A stretch of DNA of 64,000 nt from Monarcha castaneiventris obscurior (lineage: Eukaryota; Chordata; Aves; Passeriformes; Monarchidae): assembly GCA_026261815.1 (NCBI GenBank), contig JAMPIT010000437.1, positions 868,001-932,000 of the forward strand, given 5' to 3'. The position numbers and the translations under genes were made by a program. How positions within the stretch are numbered: position 1 is the first letter of the stretch; the number at the start of each line of letters is the position of its first letter. The notes beneath the pieces are model-generated. The model worked only from the letters and a program-made list of their open reading frames with translations. It was not told where the DNA came from and searched no databases. Positions 1 to 31,800 of this stretch are shown one piece after another.

Positions 1-96
1 ATTCTAAACTAAATATATTTATGACTTCCCTCTTCAGAGAAAACAAGTGTATTCCTGTCTTTCTGTAAAGACTCTTTGTGCCATGTGTCCATGCAG

Positions 97-21028
<20,932 letters not shown>

Positions 21029-22380
21029 CAGACTGCAAACCTCCCATCTCAAGGAGCTTTCCAGGAAAAGAGACCTTTCCAATTGATTTTGGAAAGGGCA
21101 GGAAGGAAGAAAATGGAGGGGAATATGCTAGAGACGTGACTGTAATTCTTGGTAAACATGCAAACCCCAAATCATCACAGCAGTGAAGAAGGACTAAGGC
21201 AGCACTGAGCTGCTTCTCCCCGCCAGAGCCTTGTAGGACTCAACCCACCTGGCAGTGCACAGCAACACTTCACCTGTAGTTTTAACCCTGACCCCACAGC
21301 CAGTGGCTTGTTGGATTCATTTTAAAATGGCAAAGTACAACACATGATCTCCCCCCCGCCCCGGTCAGTGAATGCAGGTTTCTGATCAGGGGGAGGAAGG
21401 AAATACTCAGTAACACACATTTTAGCCATCATGACACGATAGAGAGACGATAGTTTATATCCCAGTGTCAGACTTTGTACCCCCTGCTGTTATGGGAAAT
21501 CTGTTCTACCAAATGTTTTCATTTTTACTTGAAACCATTTATACAAGAGGAGTCCAAAGACCTGCTGTACTTAAGTAACTTCTCACTAATTACTCCAGCG
21601 TGTATTACCTGAAGTCTCTATTTACAACAGTTTATTTACAGCTTTCCAGCCCAACTGAAATTGTAGGTAATTTATTAATTTCTGTACCTATAATCTGTAA
21701 GATAGTGATCAAAGACCCTTTCACCATTTTCTAAGCTTTTTCTTGCTTTCTCTAAAGTTGCTCTTTTTTAAAGTTTCTAGTAATGTATAAATCATAGTTT
21801 TTATATTTAAATCTTGAGCTACACTTTTGACTTGAAGTATTGTAACATATTTTATCAGTGGCTGCATAGAACTGGGAAATTGGAGTAAAGCATGGTATCA
21901 GGCAATAAGATAAAGCCTACAAAACTGAGCTCTCCAATGGAGGGCACCAACATTGGAGTTTTCAGTGCTTAGGCTCTGATCCTGCACATAACTTGTATAT
22001 GTTCTGATCGATGTCAGTCCTCACATCAGGAAAGCTGCACAGCTGATTGCACGAGTCTGAAGGAGCTTTAGGTAAGAAGGTAAACGGCTTTAAATCTGCA
22101 ATGATAGGGATTAAACACCCTCATGCAGATTTCAAAGGAACTTACTGCTTTGTTTATCAAAGCAAAGTCATTTCCAAACCAAGTACCAGATACCTCAGAT
22201 GACTGCTACAATAGGTCTATTTAAAAACCTATGTTCTTTTAGCTTTCTGAGTTTGTCATCTGATCAAAACATTTTGATAATAAACTGAAATTATGAGCCA
22301 AATGCAGTGTGTGTTTTTCATAGGAATTATAAAAATACAAAACAATTCTCTGCAAATAAATGTCTGCACTCGCCCCTGAG
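21029..22380 (+). other. MME: Probable MME 3' UTR
   Basis: AT-rich non-coding sequence directly after the MME stop. Candidate poly(A) signals on the + strand are ATTAAA at 22110-22115, AATAAA at 22279-22284 and AATAAA at 22355-22360. Base composition changes abruptly to GC-rich just after the last one, so the transcript most likely ends near 22.3-22.4 kb. The exact end is inferred. Confidence 0.5.
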
Positions 22381-22620
22381 CCCCACAGCTCGGAAAACGC
22401 AGACCACAACAAAAAAATCCTTCACACAACTCCCGGGATTGGCTTTGCACGGGAACGAGCCTCTCACAGAGAGGGGAAGCCCAGAGCTCCTCCGTTTTCA
22501 CACAGGAACCAACATTTCCCCCATCTTTTCACAGAACAAGGACAAAAAAGCCTCCAGCGCCCTGAGGATGCTGGAACGGGTCTGGAGGCGGAGCGGGAGC
22601 AGAGCGCGGCGGTCCCGGCG

Positions 22621-22903
22621 CAGGTGAGGGAGCGCCCTCCCCCGGCGGCGCCCCGCGGCCCCGGGGCTGAGGGTCCCTCCCGGCCGGGCTGCGCCGCTAA
22701 CGCCGCCCGCGGCTCCTACCTGAGCCGTGCCCGCCGCGGGTCCGGGCGATCCGGGGCTCCGGGTGCTGTGCCGGGCCGTGGTGGGGCCGGGGCTCGCACC
22801 GGGGCCGCCGCGCTGGAGCGGGGCCGGGGCGGCTCCGAGGGTCCCGGGGCTCCTGAGGGCTCCGGGCAGGTGAGGGAGCGCCCCCCCGCGGCCCCGCCCC
22901 GCG
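22621..22903 (+). repeat. Duplicated 40-bp segment containing a donor-like CAG|GTGAGG
   Basis: The segment at 22621-22660 (caggtgagggagcgcc, then ccccgcgg) recurs at 22867-22903 with few changes, 246 bp apart. Both copies contain the same good 5' splice-site-like sequence. This indicates an internal duplication inside the CpG island. Confidence 0.7.
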
Positions 22904-22910
22904 CACCTGG

Positions 22911-23335
22911 CACCGGCCCATGGAGGCACCGGACTGGCACCGGCACCGGCACTGGCACCGGCCCACGGGGGCACCGGACTGGCACCGGCACTGGCACCGG
23001 CCCATGGAGGCACCGGCACTGGCCCCGGCCCAGGGGGGCACCGGCACCGGCCCACGGGGGCACCGGACTGGCACCGGCACCGGCACTGGCACCGGCCCAC
23101 GGGGGCACCGGACTGGCACCGGCACCGGCACTGGCACCGGCCCACGGGGGCACCGGACTGGCACCGGCACCGGCACTGGCACCGGCCCATGGAGGCACCG
23201 GACTGGCACCGGCACCGGCACTGGCACCGGCCCACGGGGGCACCGGACTGGCACCGGCACCGGCCCATGGGGGCACCGGCACCGGCACCGGCACTGGCTC
23301 ACGGGGGCACCGGCACTGGCCCCGGCCCCGGCCCC
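22911..23335. repeat. GC minisatellite with a 45-bp higher-order unit
   Basis: It is built from hexamers CACCGG and CACTGG, arranged in units of about 45 bp beginning caccggcccacgggggcacc. Five or more units are visible, with shorter variants between them. Unit lengths are multiples of three, so several frames on both strands stay open, giving ORFs up to about 350 codons. Composition (GTGTG/RGHR or PVPVP repeats) and the lack of any domain argue against coding. Confidence 0.9.
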
Positions 23336-23550
23336 GCGTTGTTCCCGTGGCACTCGGACCCCGGGAACCCTGCCTGCATAACGGGACACCGGCACGGACC
23401 GGCCCGGGTGCGCGGGGCTGAGAGCCGGGAGCAGCTCAGCCTCTTCCCCGGGCTGGTGCCGCCGCTGGGGCAGGAGAGGCGCGGAGGGCGGGCAGAGCGC
23501 CCTGGAGCCACCGTCCCACCGTGGGGCTGGGAATGTGCCACAATAAACCC

Positions 23551-24080
23551 TGGTTCACGGGCAGGTGTTATCCCTGTCCCACCCCAGACTGGTTCATAGG
23601 CAGGTGTTATCCCTGTCCCACCCCAGACTGGTTCATAGGCAAGTGTTATCCCTGTCCCACACCAGACTGGTTCACAGGCAGGTGTTATCCCTGTCCCACA
23701 CCAGACTGGTTCATAAGCAGGTGTTATCCCTGTCCCTCACCGAACTGGTTCACAGGCAGGTGTTATCCCTGTCCCACACCGAACTGGTTCATAGGCAGGT
23801 GTTATCCCTGTCCCACACCGAACTGGTTCATAGGCAGGTGTTACCCCTGTCCCACACCAGACTGGTTCACAGGCAGGTGTTATCCCTGTCCCACACCAGA
23901 CTGGTTCACAGGCAGGTGTTATCCCTGTCCCACACCAGACTGGTTCACAGGCAGGTGTTATCCCTGTCCCACACCGAACTGGTTCATAGGCAGGTGTTAC
24001 CCCTGTCCCACACCAGACTGGTTCATAGGCAGGTGTTACCCCTGTCCCACACCAGACTGGTTCACAGGCAGGTGTTATCC
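23551..24080. repeat. 39-bp tandem array, 13 full units plus a partial unit
   Basis: The 39-bp unit starts tggttcataggcaggtg and runs through ttatccctgtcccacac to agac. Thirteen complete units span 23551-24057, and a fourteenth is cut at about 24080. Units differ at a few sites (ttcata/ttcaca, cagact/cgaact). Because 39 is divisible by 3, frames stay open and would encode a 13-residue repeat WFxGRCYPCPTPx. It is most likely a minisatellite; no start context or conserved gene supports translation. Confidence 0.93.
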
Positions 24081-26370
24081 CCATGGCTCCACTCTGCACC
24101 ATGGAGAGGAATGCAGTCATGCTCTGTGTCCACCAACACCCTTAAATGGGATTACAAGCATTACAAGAATATAAATATGAGCCTGGATAAGTTTCCAGGA
24201 TGCCACATGCAGCATCCCAGCACAGGGGGACAGAGACTCCTCCCTGCTCAATTTACTCCAAGAGCTGTTCAGGGGAAACAGGGAAAGCCAGGCAGAGGCC
24301 ATGGGGCAAGCCTGGCATTATACTGTAACAATATCATAGTGGCCTGACACGGTGACAAAAACTGAAGCTATAACCTCACTTTAATAGTGTAGCACCAGCA
24401 TTTTGCAAGAAATCTGAATGTGCATGGTTTTTTTCCCCTCAATCACCAGCATTTCTTTGAGAGAAAAGAACCCAGCTCTGAAACACTCGTTTTATTTTTC
24501 AGGAATGAAAAACCCCAAACCTTTTGCTGCCCCTTTTACTCCTGCATGTAAGGGGAGCTTCACGCTGTACAGCTGCACCCTGAGCAGACACCCAAGTGGG
24601 TTGTCTGAAGGTGGTTACAAAAGGTCACTCTGCAGAGTGCTCAGGGATCTTCCAACAGCGTGGGGGATGCATATTTTCTTGGAATAATCCTCTCTTTATT
24701 ACCCCATAAAACTGGCAGAAACTTCTCCTTTGTATACAGCAAGTCAGCTCGGTGACATTGAAGCCAGCCTAGAAAGTTATTTTGGTTTCCTCTGCCAAAT
24801 CAGATCTCAAAAATCAGGTAAAGCTAAACCAGATTGTAGTGTTTACATTTTAGCTCTGTAACATTTTAATTGGAAACATTCGATTTCCAGCATTGTAAGA
24901 CACCCAAAGAGCTGTTTGGGCCAGCAGGATCTCTCAGAACTATTTCCCTCTGTGCCTGGTAAATGAACTGAGTTGTAAAAACACAGACATGGTCACTGTG
25001 GAGTCACTGCTGGATCAGTCTGGGTGGGCTCAGACACCGAGGAGCTGGTCCTCAAGGGGAGACCCTGAGGTGCTGCTCAGGGTGGGCTCCGAGCTCAGCC
25101 AGCCCCTCGCAGGGACTCCCTGAGGTGCTGCTCAGGGACACAGCAGCCACGCAGGGATCGGCAATCTCCAGGACTTAGCCCCTCTCTTTCAAGACATCAG
25201 ATGAGACTGGATCCTCCCCCTGCCCTCAGTTCATTCACAGGTGAAGAAACCTGGTGTTAAGACAATTCCCAAACGGAATGTCACACTTCAGTGCTCCTGC
25301 TGACTGCTGGAGTGGCCCAGGAATGTTCACGGCTGCACTATGGTCAAATCTATTTGTGTTTCCATTCCTGAAGATCAACAGACAGTGCCCACAGATGGAG
25401 ACAGGATGTCTGACTGATGTGCCTTCCTCACATTCTCAAAATTATACAAATTGTGTGAGCAGCAGTCAAAAAAATAGCTTCTTTCTCTATTTAACCCCAT
25501 CAGGGATCATTAAGATTTTTCTCACATTCCCTTAAACACATCTTGCTGGGATCTTCCAGACATGCCTTTCACAATCAATTCTCTGCTTTAACTGGGGATT
25601 GAATTACTAATGATTTCATCTTCTGAGAACGGCAATTCTTCAGTATAAAAATCTTCATGCTCAAAAGCCCAAAGCTGTCTGTGAAAATGCAGCGATCTGA
25701 TGCTCAGCTGTGATTTAAATGGCAAAGTCACTGGAAGTTCACAAGGCTTGTTATTGACTGGGGGCATATAATTATCTCCAATTATAATTTAAAAAGGCAA
25801 CCCCCCCAGTACAAGCCACTCAGGGCCCTCAGTGAGCCTGAGACTGCAGACTCTCAGCTGTATGACCTTCCCAGTCCCGAATAAGCCCAAGGTTTTCTTT
25901 TCGAAGGACATACATGTTTCTGTTTCATAACAATAGATTCCAAGAGATTTTCCCCATAATAAGGCTAAAAATACTTGCCCAGGCCCCATGAGAAATTAAC
26001 CCTTGCCTGTTTCTAGCAAGCTTGTAGTTCCTTAGCTGGTAGCAGCTATTATAAAAGTTTGCTGTTCAGCAAGCAGGCAGGTATCTGACCTACCACAAGA
26101 TTCCAAAAACCACCCCCTCGATTGCAAATAACCTGAGAACAGGGAAATTGGTTTGGTGATTCTTCCTAATGCTGTGGATAAAAAGTGTGCATGGCCTTTA
26201 CACTGTTGATATTAAAAATAACTCATTTTATACTTCTTTTAGTCATTAGAAATCTCAAATAAACTTCCGTGTTCTTCTAATCAACATCACTGTAGGTTCT
26301 TCCGACCTGTAAGACACAGAAAATTCAGTTTAAAAGGGCAGCAGTGCCAAGCAGGGCAGGGGAGGCTGGT
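24081..26370. other. Intergenic sequence with no supported gene
   Basis: Mixed-composition DNA between the 39-bp array and STRIT1 exon 2. A 20-bp segment ccctgaggtgctgctcaggg occurs twice, near 25066 and 25118. On the - strand AATAAA occurs at 24695-24700 and 24491-24496, possible ends for a STRIT1 transcript with a third exon. No conserved ORF was recognised. Confidence 0.5.
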
Positions 26371-26482
26371 GTGTGACACTGCCCTCACTTACCACAGGGC
26401 TGCTGTGTGACCCTGCCCTCACTTACCTCAGGGCTGCTGTGTGACCCTGCCCTCACCTCAGGGCTGCTGTGTGACCCTGCCA
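26371..26482 (-). repeat. 34-bp tandem repeat that multiplies splice donors after the STRIT1 stop
   Basis: Units start at 26371, 26405, 26439 (30 bp, lacking four bases) and 26469 (partial). Read on the - strand, the strand of STRIT1, the first two units contain GGTAAGTGAGG and the third GAGGTGAGGG. These are strong 5' splice sites with exon ends at 26393, 26427 and 26457. They lie 102, 68 and 38 bases after the STRIT1 stop. Use of any of them is unproven. Confidence 0.85.
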
Positions 26483-26494
26483 TCCCTTCCTGCA

Positions 26495-26589
26495 TCAGGA
26501 GAAGACAATGTAAACCATGAGGGCACAGCCCACGATCCAGCCGAGCGCCAGCAGCACCGGGACCAGCAGGCGGGACAGCGGGGCCTGGG
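26495..26589 (-). CDS. STRIT1: STRIT1 coding exon 2 (transmembrane helix and stop)
   Basis: The acceptor is tgtgtgccag. It encodes [13 protein letters not shown], then [17 protein letters not shown], and stops with TGA at 26497-26495. The hydrophobic stretch with a central Gly-Trp and an N-terminal Pro is characteristic of DWORF and unlike phospholamban or sarcolipin. Confidence 0.92.
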
Positions 26590-28704
26590 CTGGCACACAA
26601 AACAGGGTCAGTTACACTGACAGGGAACTTGCTAAATGAATCCCACCAAACCCAGGATGGTCACAGAGCACAGGGACACCCGGGAGCTCAGGCCACACTG
26701 CCTGGGATGGCTGTTTCCAGCACGGAGTCGCCGTGGCCTGGGGTCTTCCAGTGCGAATCCAAAGCCCAGAGGGGATAGGGAGGAGACGAGCACAGGGCTG
26801 CCCTTCAGCTCCATGGGGGAACATCCTCACTGGACTTAGTGACAGCAGAGCCCGGATCCGAGCCCTGACACCTTCAGCACCTGCCAGGAGCCTCACTGGG
26901 CTGGTGGCAGTAAAGCACAAACAGTGATTATTTAACACTGCAGCCAGTCCAGGTCCGTGTGCCTGGGGCTGCAGGGAGGGGAGGCTGGATGGGCTCCCAT
27001 GTCCCAAAGGGAGGCTGGCAGTGGCTGCACACCAGGGACTCACAGCTCCTCTCTCTGCCCACCACAGCCCTGTCCTGTCCTGCCACCACCGTGGTATGGG
27101 GTAGCTCAGGCTGAGGTAATCACCCACTGCAAAGGTGTTCCCTCCTTTCCAGAAGGAAAATACCACAAGTTTGCAATGCGGATGTCCCAGGGTGGCTGCT
27201 CAGCAGGCCTGGAACAGGCTCAGTGCAGCCCAGTGCAGGCCATGGTTCTCTGTGGAGCACACGGGAAGCAGGACTGGCTTTACATAAATAAATCTCCATG
27301 CAACATCAGAGTTTTAAAGACCCTTCTATCAGTTTCCAGCAAACAGCACACTCTCATCAGAAAGCAGAATAACAACCTTTGAGATCCTATTACTTACCAA
27401 TATATTACAGCCTCTTACAGCACATCTTTACACAGTTAATAGAATTACAGGTTTTTGAAGGGATTCATAAATTATGTAAAACTATTCACAACACCTTGCA
27501 CAGTTTAGATCAAGCAGGCAGACTCGGAGGGATGCTTAATAATTCAAGGATTGCCACATTGTTCTTCTAAAGCTCTGCATAGCAAACCTGTCTCACCATG
27601 ACACTGCACAGTGTGTCTGCCAGAGGGAGAGAGAGAAGATCTGCATGTGCTGCCATGAAAATATTAAACACATAAACAACCACACAGCAAACAAATCCTG
27701 CCCTGAAACTGGATGTCCTCTTGCCCCAGGGGAGTCCCTCATGCATTTCATTTAGAGACTGCTACTGCTTTGACACTGTGCACAGTGAAGCTGCTGGGGA
27801 TCATTTCCCTGTACTTGCCATTTCTCCAAAGGCCTGACCACAAACCCAGGGCTGGATTCTGCTGGGCTGCAGGGCGGGGTTTGTCAGAGCTCTGCTGATG
27901 CTGTTGAGGCTACTGACTATAGGGGATTGTAATGGGAGCTCCAGTATAAACCAGTATCAGAGTAATTTCTGGGGCTATCCATGAAAACTCAGATAAATGA
28001 ACAGTGTTCAGTATCCTGTTGCACTTTAGCGAAACTCACTCTCCCTAGATAGCAAACTCAATGGTGAAAAAACCCCAGGAGATAAATCCTTAAAAACTTT
28101 GAACATAGCTATGAAGACATATTAAAAAGTTCCCTTTACAAGTGTTACCTGAGTAACTGTGCACACAGCACACATCACAGCTACAGTTGTAAATTAAGGT
28201 GAAATAAATAAAAAATGACAACAGATATAAAGTGCATTTTTATGAACTGCCTTTTCTCCTTGGAGAGAGTGAAGCGTGCTTACAATGGAAAGGTCATTAT
28301 TAAAATTTCATTTTGCTCTGACACTTGAGCTTTGCGGGGTTAAAATCTAAATTATTCCGTGTTCACTTGGCACTACACTTGGAGCTCAGCTACACACAAT
28401 ATAACCAAAATGCTGTCAAACATAACTCATTTCACACACTGTTCCATTGTGTTAGCTAACTTGGAATGACAACTACAGAAAATAAACAAAACTAGTAGGA
28501 GTCAAAAATACAGGAGGAACTCAAGCTGTTAATAGAATTAGCTTTTAAAGTGATTACACTTTCATACTGAAAAGTAAAATATATATGGTATATCAGACAA
28601 GAATACAAGTAGCTGAGTATGTTCACCCTGCATTGCTCAGATCGATTAATTTCAGTATATTATCACATTCACATTTAATTGTGCCTCTTACCTGGTTCTG
28701 CCAT
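26495..28704 (-). CDS. STRIT1: STRIT1 (DWORF) SERCA-activating microprotein, two coding exons
   Basis: DWORF is a single-pass micropeptide of the muscle sarcoplasmic reticulum. It binds SERCA and raises calcium-pump activity, counteracting phospholamban. Exon 1 (28704-28692) reads ATG GCA GAA CCA G and is followed by gtaagag. Exon 2 (26589-26495) follows tgtgccag and completes an Ala codon, then encodes [25 protein letters not shown] and YIVFS before TGA. The product is exactly 35 residues, as in human. From memory human DWORF starts MAEK and contains HLLVPILL, GWIVGC and VVFS, so the membrane helix (residues 12-34), the kink proline Pro15 and GWIVGC are kept. Residue 4 is Pro instead of Lys. 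The ATG context has G at -3 and G at +4. Human STRIT1 also lies between MME and PLCH1. The intron is 2102 bp. Confidence 0.9.
26590..28691 (-). other. STRIT1: STRIT1 intron 1
   Basis: 2102 bp bounded by gtaagag and tgccag on the - strand. Apart from ordinary mixed sequence I see no repeat family or further coding segment in it. Confidence 0.75.
28692..28704 (-). CDS. STRIT1: STRIT1 coding exon 1 (13 nt: MAEP + 1 base)
   Basis: On the - strand the sequence is ATGGCAGAACCAG followed by the donor gtaagag. In mammals the first coding exon likewise carries only the first four codons (MAEK). The phase-1 end fits the CC at the start of exon 2 to make Ala. Upstream bases give a favourable start context. 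Confidence 0.85.
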
Positions 28705-28744
28705 TCCCCCTCTGCTAGTTTAATGGCAGGTTGAGGTTTGCCTC

Positions 28745-28810
28745 TGCAGCTGCTCTGGGAGCCCTGGGATGCTTTAAATAGAGCAATATTTGGAATGTGC
28801 TGCAGCTGCC
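28745..28810 (-). promoter_or_regulatory. STRIT1: Putative muscle-type promoter of STRIT1
   Basis: Going toward the gene on the - strand there is an E-box CAGCTG (28803-28808), an MCAT/TEAD site CATTCC (28797-28792), CTATTTAAAG (28781-28772, a TATA-like box one base from the MEF2 consensus) and a second E-box CAGCTG (28752-28747). The TATA-like box is 68 bases from the ATG, so the start site would be near 28745-28750 with a short 5' UTR. These families (MyoD-type bHLH, TEAD, MEF2) drive striated-muscle genes. Function is inferred. Confidence 0.5.
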
Positions 28811-31800
28811 TGGCTCACTGGTGCCAGGGGTTGGCTATAAGCATTCAATTGTCTAAAAAGGCAGGAATTCAGGGGTTCAAGGTTACCTCTGCCTGTTCCT
28901 CCAACTGCATCTCTATTTCAGACTCGAAAAAGAAGGGTCAGTTTATTGAAGAGGGAGGGAAACAAGGATGAAAATTGCTTTATGGTCTCTTTAGAGCCAC
29001 AGAAAGCTCAGATATTCCTCCTGCCCACCCCTGTATTTCCAGTATGACAGGGATCTGGTGTGTTCTGAGTCCCCCAACCTTCTCTCATCCCTCTCCTATG
29101 AAAAGTCCAGCCAAGCCCTGCTCAGGATCCCTGTGCAGGACCCCTGTAGTTGTTAGGTCTCTGCTAAGCACCAGCAGCTATCCTGTACTTGCAGCAGAAG
29201 CTCAATCCCAAGGAAGGGCTGCTTTGCAGGGATCCCTCCCTCCACAGGGGCAGAGCAGGGGGGCAAGAACATGTCCAACATCACAGCTACAACACAGCTG
29301 GGAGGGACAGCCCTCCCCCAGACACCGCCTAAGGAAGGGGATTTCATTACTGCTTCTCCAAAATGGGAGCAATCTCACAATAACACTCAGGGCTGTGGAA
29401 CACTTTATTATGCCATGCACAGTTCAGCCTATCACAACATTTTGAGACACGAGAATAAACTCTGAGCTTTACTTTCTTTGTCTGGCTTTGCTATAAAGCA
29501 AATCCCTTTGGGATAAGATCCAATTTGTTGTAAAAAGAAATATGACTGTGTAAAATATTTATTGGAAAAAAAAATCTCTGCTACAATAACTTTGTTGGCT
29601 GCACAGCTGTTCCTGTAAGAATCCTATCTGTTTTGGTTCTGCTAATTATATATATCCATCTGATCTCATGGAAATAATTTCCACCAGGAATCATGTATTC
29701 CTGACAAGACCATCTGACCTTCAGGGGTTGGGATCCTTCCAGGCCCAGTTGCCACAAGCAAGGGCAGCGAGTCATTGCTGCTCACCCCAGTCTGGGTAAC
29801 TGCTCCCCCAGTGAGTGCTGTCCTGCACGTCCAAAGCTGGAATCAAAGGAGATAAAAGTTGTAACTGCAGCAAAGAATAGAGTAACAATGTAGACATTAT
29901 TTTAAACAACACATCTTCTGTTGGGAACTGAGGAATGAACTGCAGACATCAATTCTACAATAGAGCTCAGTCCAACAGCCAGAAAAAAAGCAGAGGGACA
30001 GCTTCAAAATATAAAAACAAGGAGAGGACACAAGGCTTAAGAAAATACTCAGAATGATCCGTGGCAAAATGCATCTACTGCTTTGCTGATGAAGAACAAT
30101 ACACAAGAACAACAATTCCCTCATTTCTATTTGTGTTTCCAATTACGTGATCTTTTTTATGTTTTTCCCTCCGTGTTTGTGCTGGGACACTGAGATACTC
30201 AATATCCAGAGTTACACTTGGATGGGCAGTTGGGCTCAGAAATGAGAGTTCTTTTTAGCCTCAAACAGATTGGTCTCAGGGCAACCTTCGGGGCAGCCTC
30301 TGGGACTTCATTCCCATTAACTGCCTGAAGCTGGAAATCACTTCAAATGCTTTAAATGTCTACAGTGCTTTAAGAGAATTAGGGCCAAAATTAGGAGGAG
30401 GAACAGAGTAAGACAGCAGGGCTGCAATTCTTTCTGTAAGAGAAGCGATTTTAAAAGGAAAATTACTTTTAGTGCCTGATGTTTGGGCAGGAACTGTCAG
30501 AACCTCACTGACCTCCCCCCAGGTTGGCTATTTTTTGTATTAATATACCCAATATGTTAAGAGCACATCCCAATCTTCATCACTGCACCAGAGATCAAAT
30601 ACTGGAATGTCGCATTTCTGTCTTTGTTACTGTACTTGTAACCTCTGGGAATCTGCACCCACATGCAGGAGGCTGGCAAAGAAATGCTTTGTTTTACAAA
30701 TTCTATATGATCTCTATAAATAACTGCAGCCTACACTGCTTTACAGGAGATTAGAAGGACAGACCAACTCATCTTCACAAAGGGAATGCTCCAAGTAATA
30801 AAATCTTTATAGCTTTGTAATACTGGTATTAATTTTTAAATCACATTTCTTTCAATTGATCTTTTTCCTTTAAGAAAAAATCCTGATTTACTGGCAAATC
30901 AAAAGCCAACTTTATACGCCTTGAATTATTTTATGACTTTACCATACTCTCTTGTGACCTGCAGACTAACATATGAGAATATCATATTGTTGCATTCACA
31001 AAATAGGTTTACGTGTGGAAAATTTGTCTAATGAACTGCATTTTATTAGTCACACCAATCTTAGCATTTGAAAGGTCCCTTACAATTTGCTAGACATTAC
31101 TTCTACTCACATTTGCGTCATGAAAATAAAGGCTGATTTATTTGATAACCATGCAACCGAAGACCTGAAAAAAATCCATTTATTAAGCTACTAAATAATT
31201 AATTCCACATGCTGCTTCCCGGGTTTCTGGGTCTACACATCATTTCTCCTGGCAGAGAGAAGCATCACTCAGCTGAATGCTGAGATACCTGCAAAGAACA
31301 GCTGCAAATATTATGGGGAAAAGCACCATGGTGTAGAGATCTCCATGAGCCGTGCCCTTCCTGGATCAGTCCCCACTGGTGTCTCAGAATAGCATCGATA
31401 ACGAGGTGGGCTTTGCCTTTGCACAGCTCCGTCCCTGGCAGCTGAGGGACAGCGAATTCCTCTGGAGCTGGCACAGGGCATGGCCCCATCTCCCTGACCC
31501 CTCCTTCACCAGCAGCAGCTCCCAGCATCGCTGGGGCCCTGCAGAGCCAGAGGTGGCTGCGAGGTGAAGAGCAGCACCATGAGCCCAGGGCACTGCCCGG
31601 GTCAGGGCACAGCCAAGGGCAGGGCCCAGCCCAGGGGTGGCAGCAGCTGGACACGGAGCCCCATGTCCATAACCACAGTTATCGGACCCAGAGCAGCTCT
31701 GCAGCCACGTCCTTGCCCTGAGCTGAACTGGCACTGAGCCCCCCGAGGAACAGCTCAGCCTCCAAAGCTGCCCAGCTCAGGGTCAGCCACAGGACAGGTT

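Larger units (their letters stand above)
22560..23540. promoter_or_regulatory. CpG-rich island downstream of MME
   Basis: By eye this is the densest CpG region of the left half of the window, with many CGG/GCG words and GC-box-like ccgcccc. It stands sharply against AT-rich flanks. Such islands often mark promoters, but no gene start is recognisable. Part of it is a GC minisatellite. An AATAAA at 23542-23547 closes it on the + strand. CpG observed/expected was not computed. Confidence 0.5.

Noticed and set aside
22360..23421. 353-codon + strand ORF and overlapping 256-, 232- and 192-codon - strand ORFs
   Set aside because: They coincide with the CACCGG/45-bp minisatellite. Simultaneous openness of several frames on both strands is explained by repeat periodicity, and no domain is visible.
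26385..26600. 71-codon - strand ORF over STRIT1 exon 2
   Set aside because: It is in a different frame from the microprotein and runs through the tandem repeat. The conserved reading frame is the spliced one.
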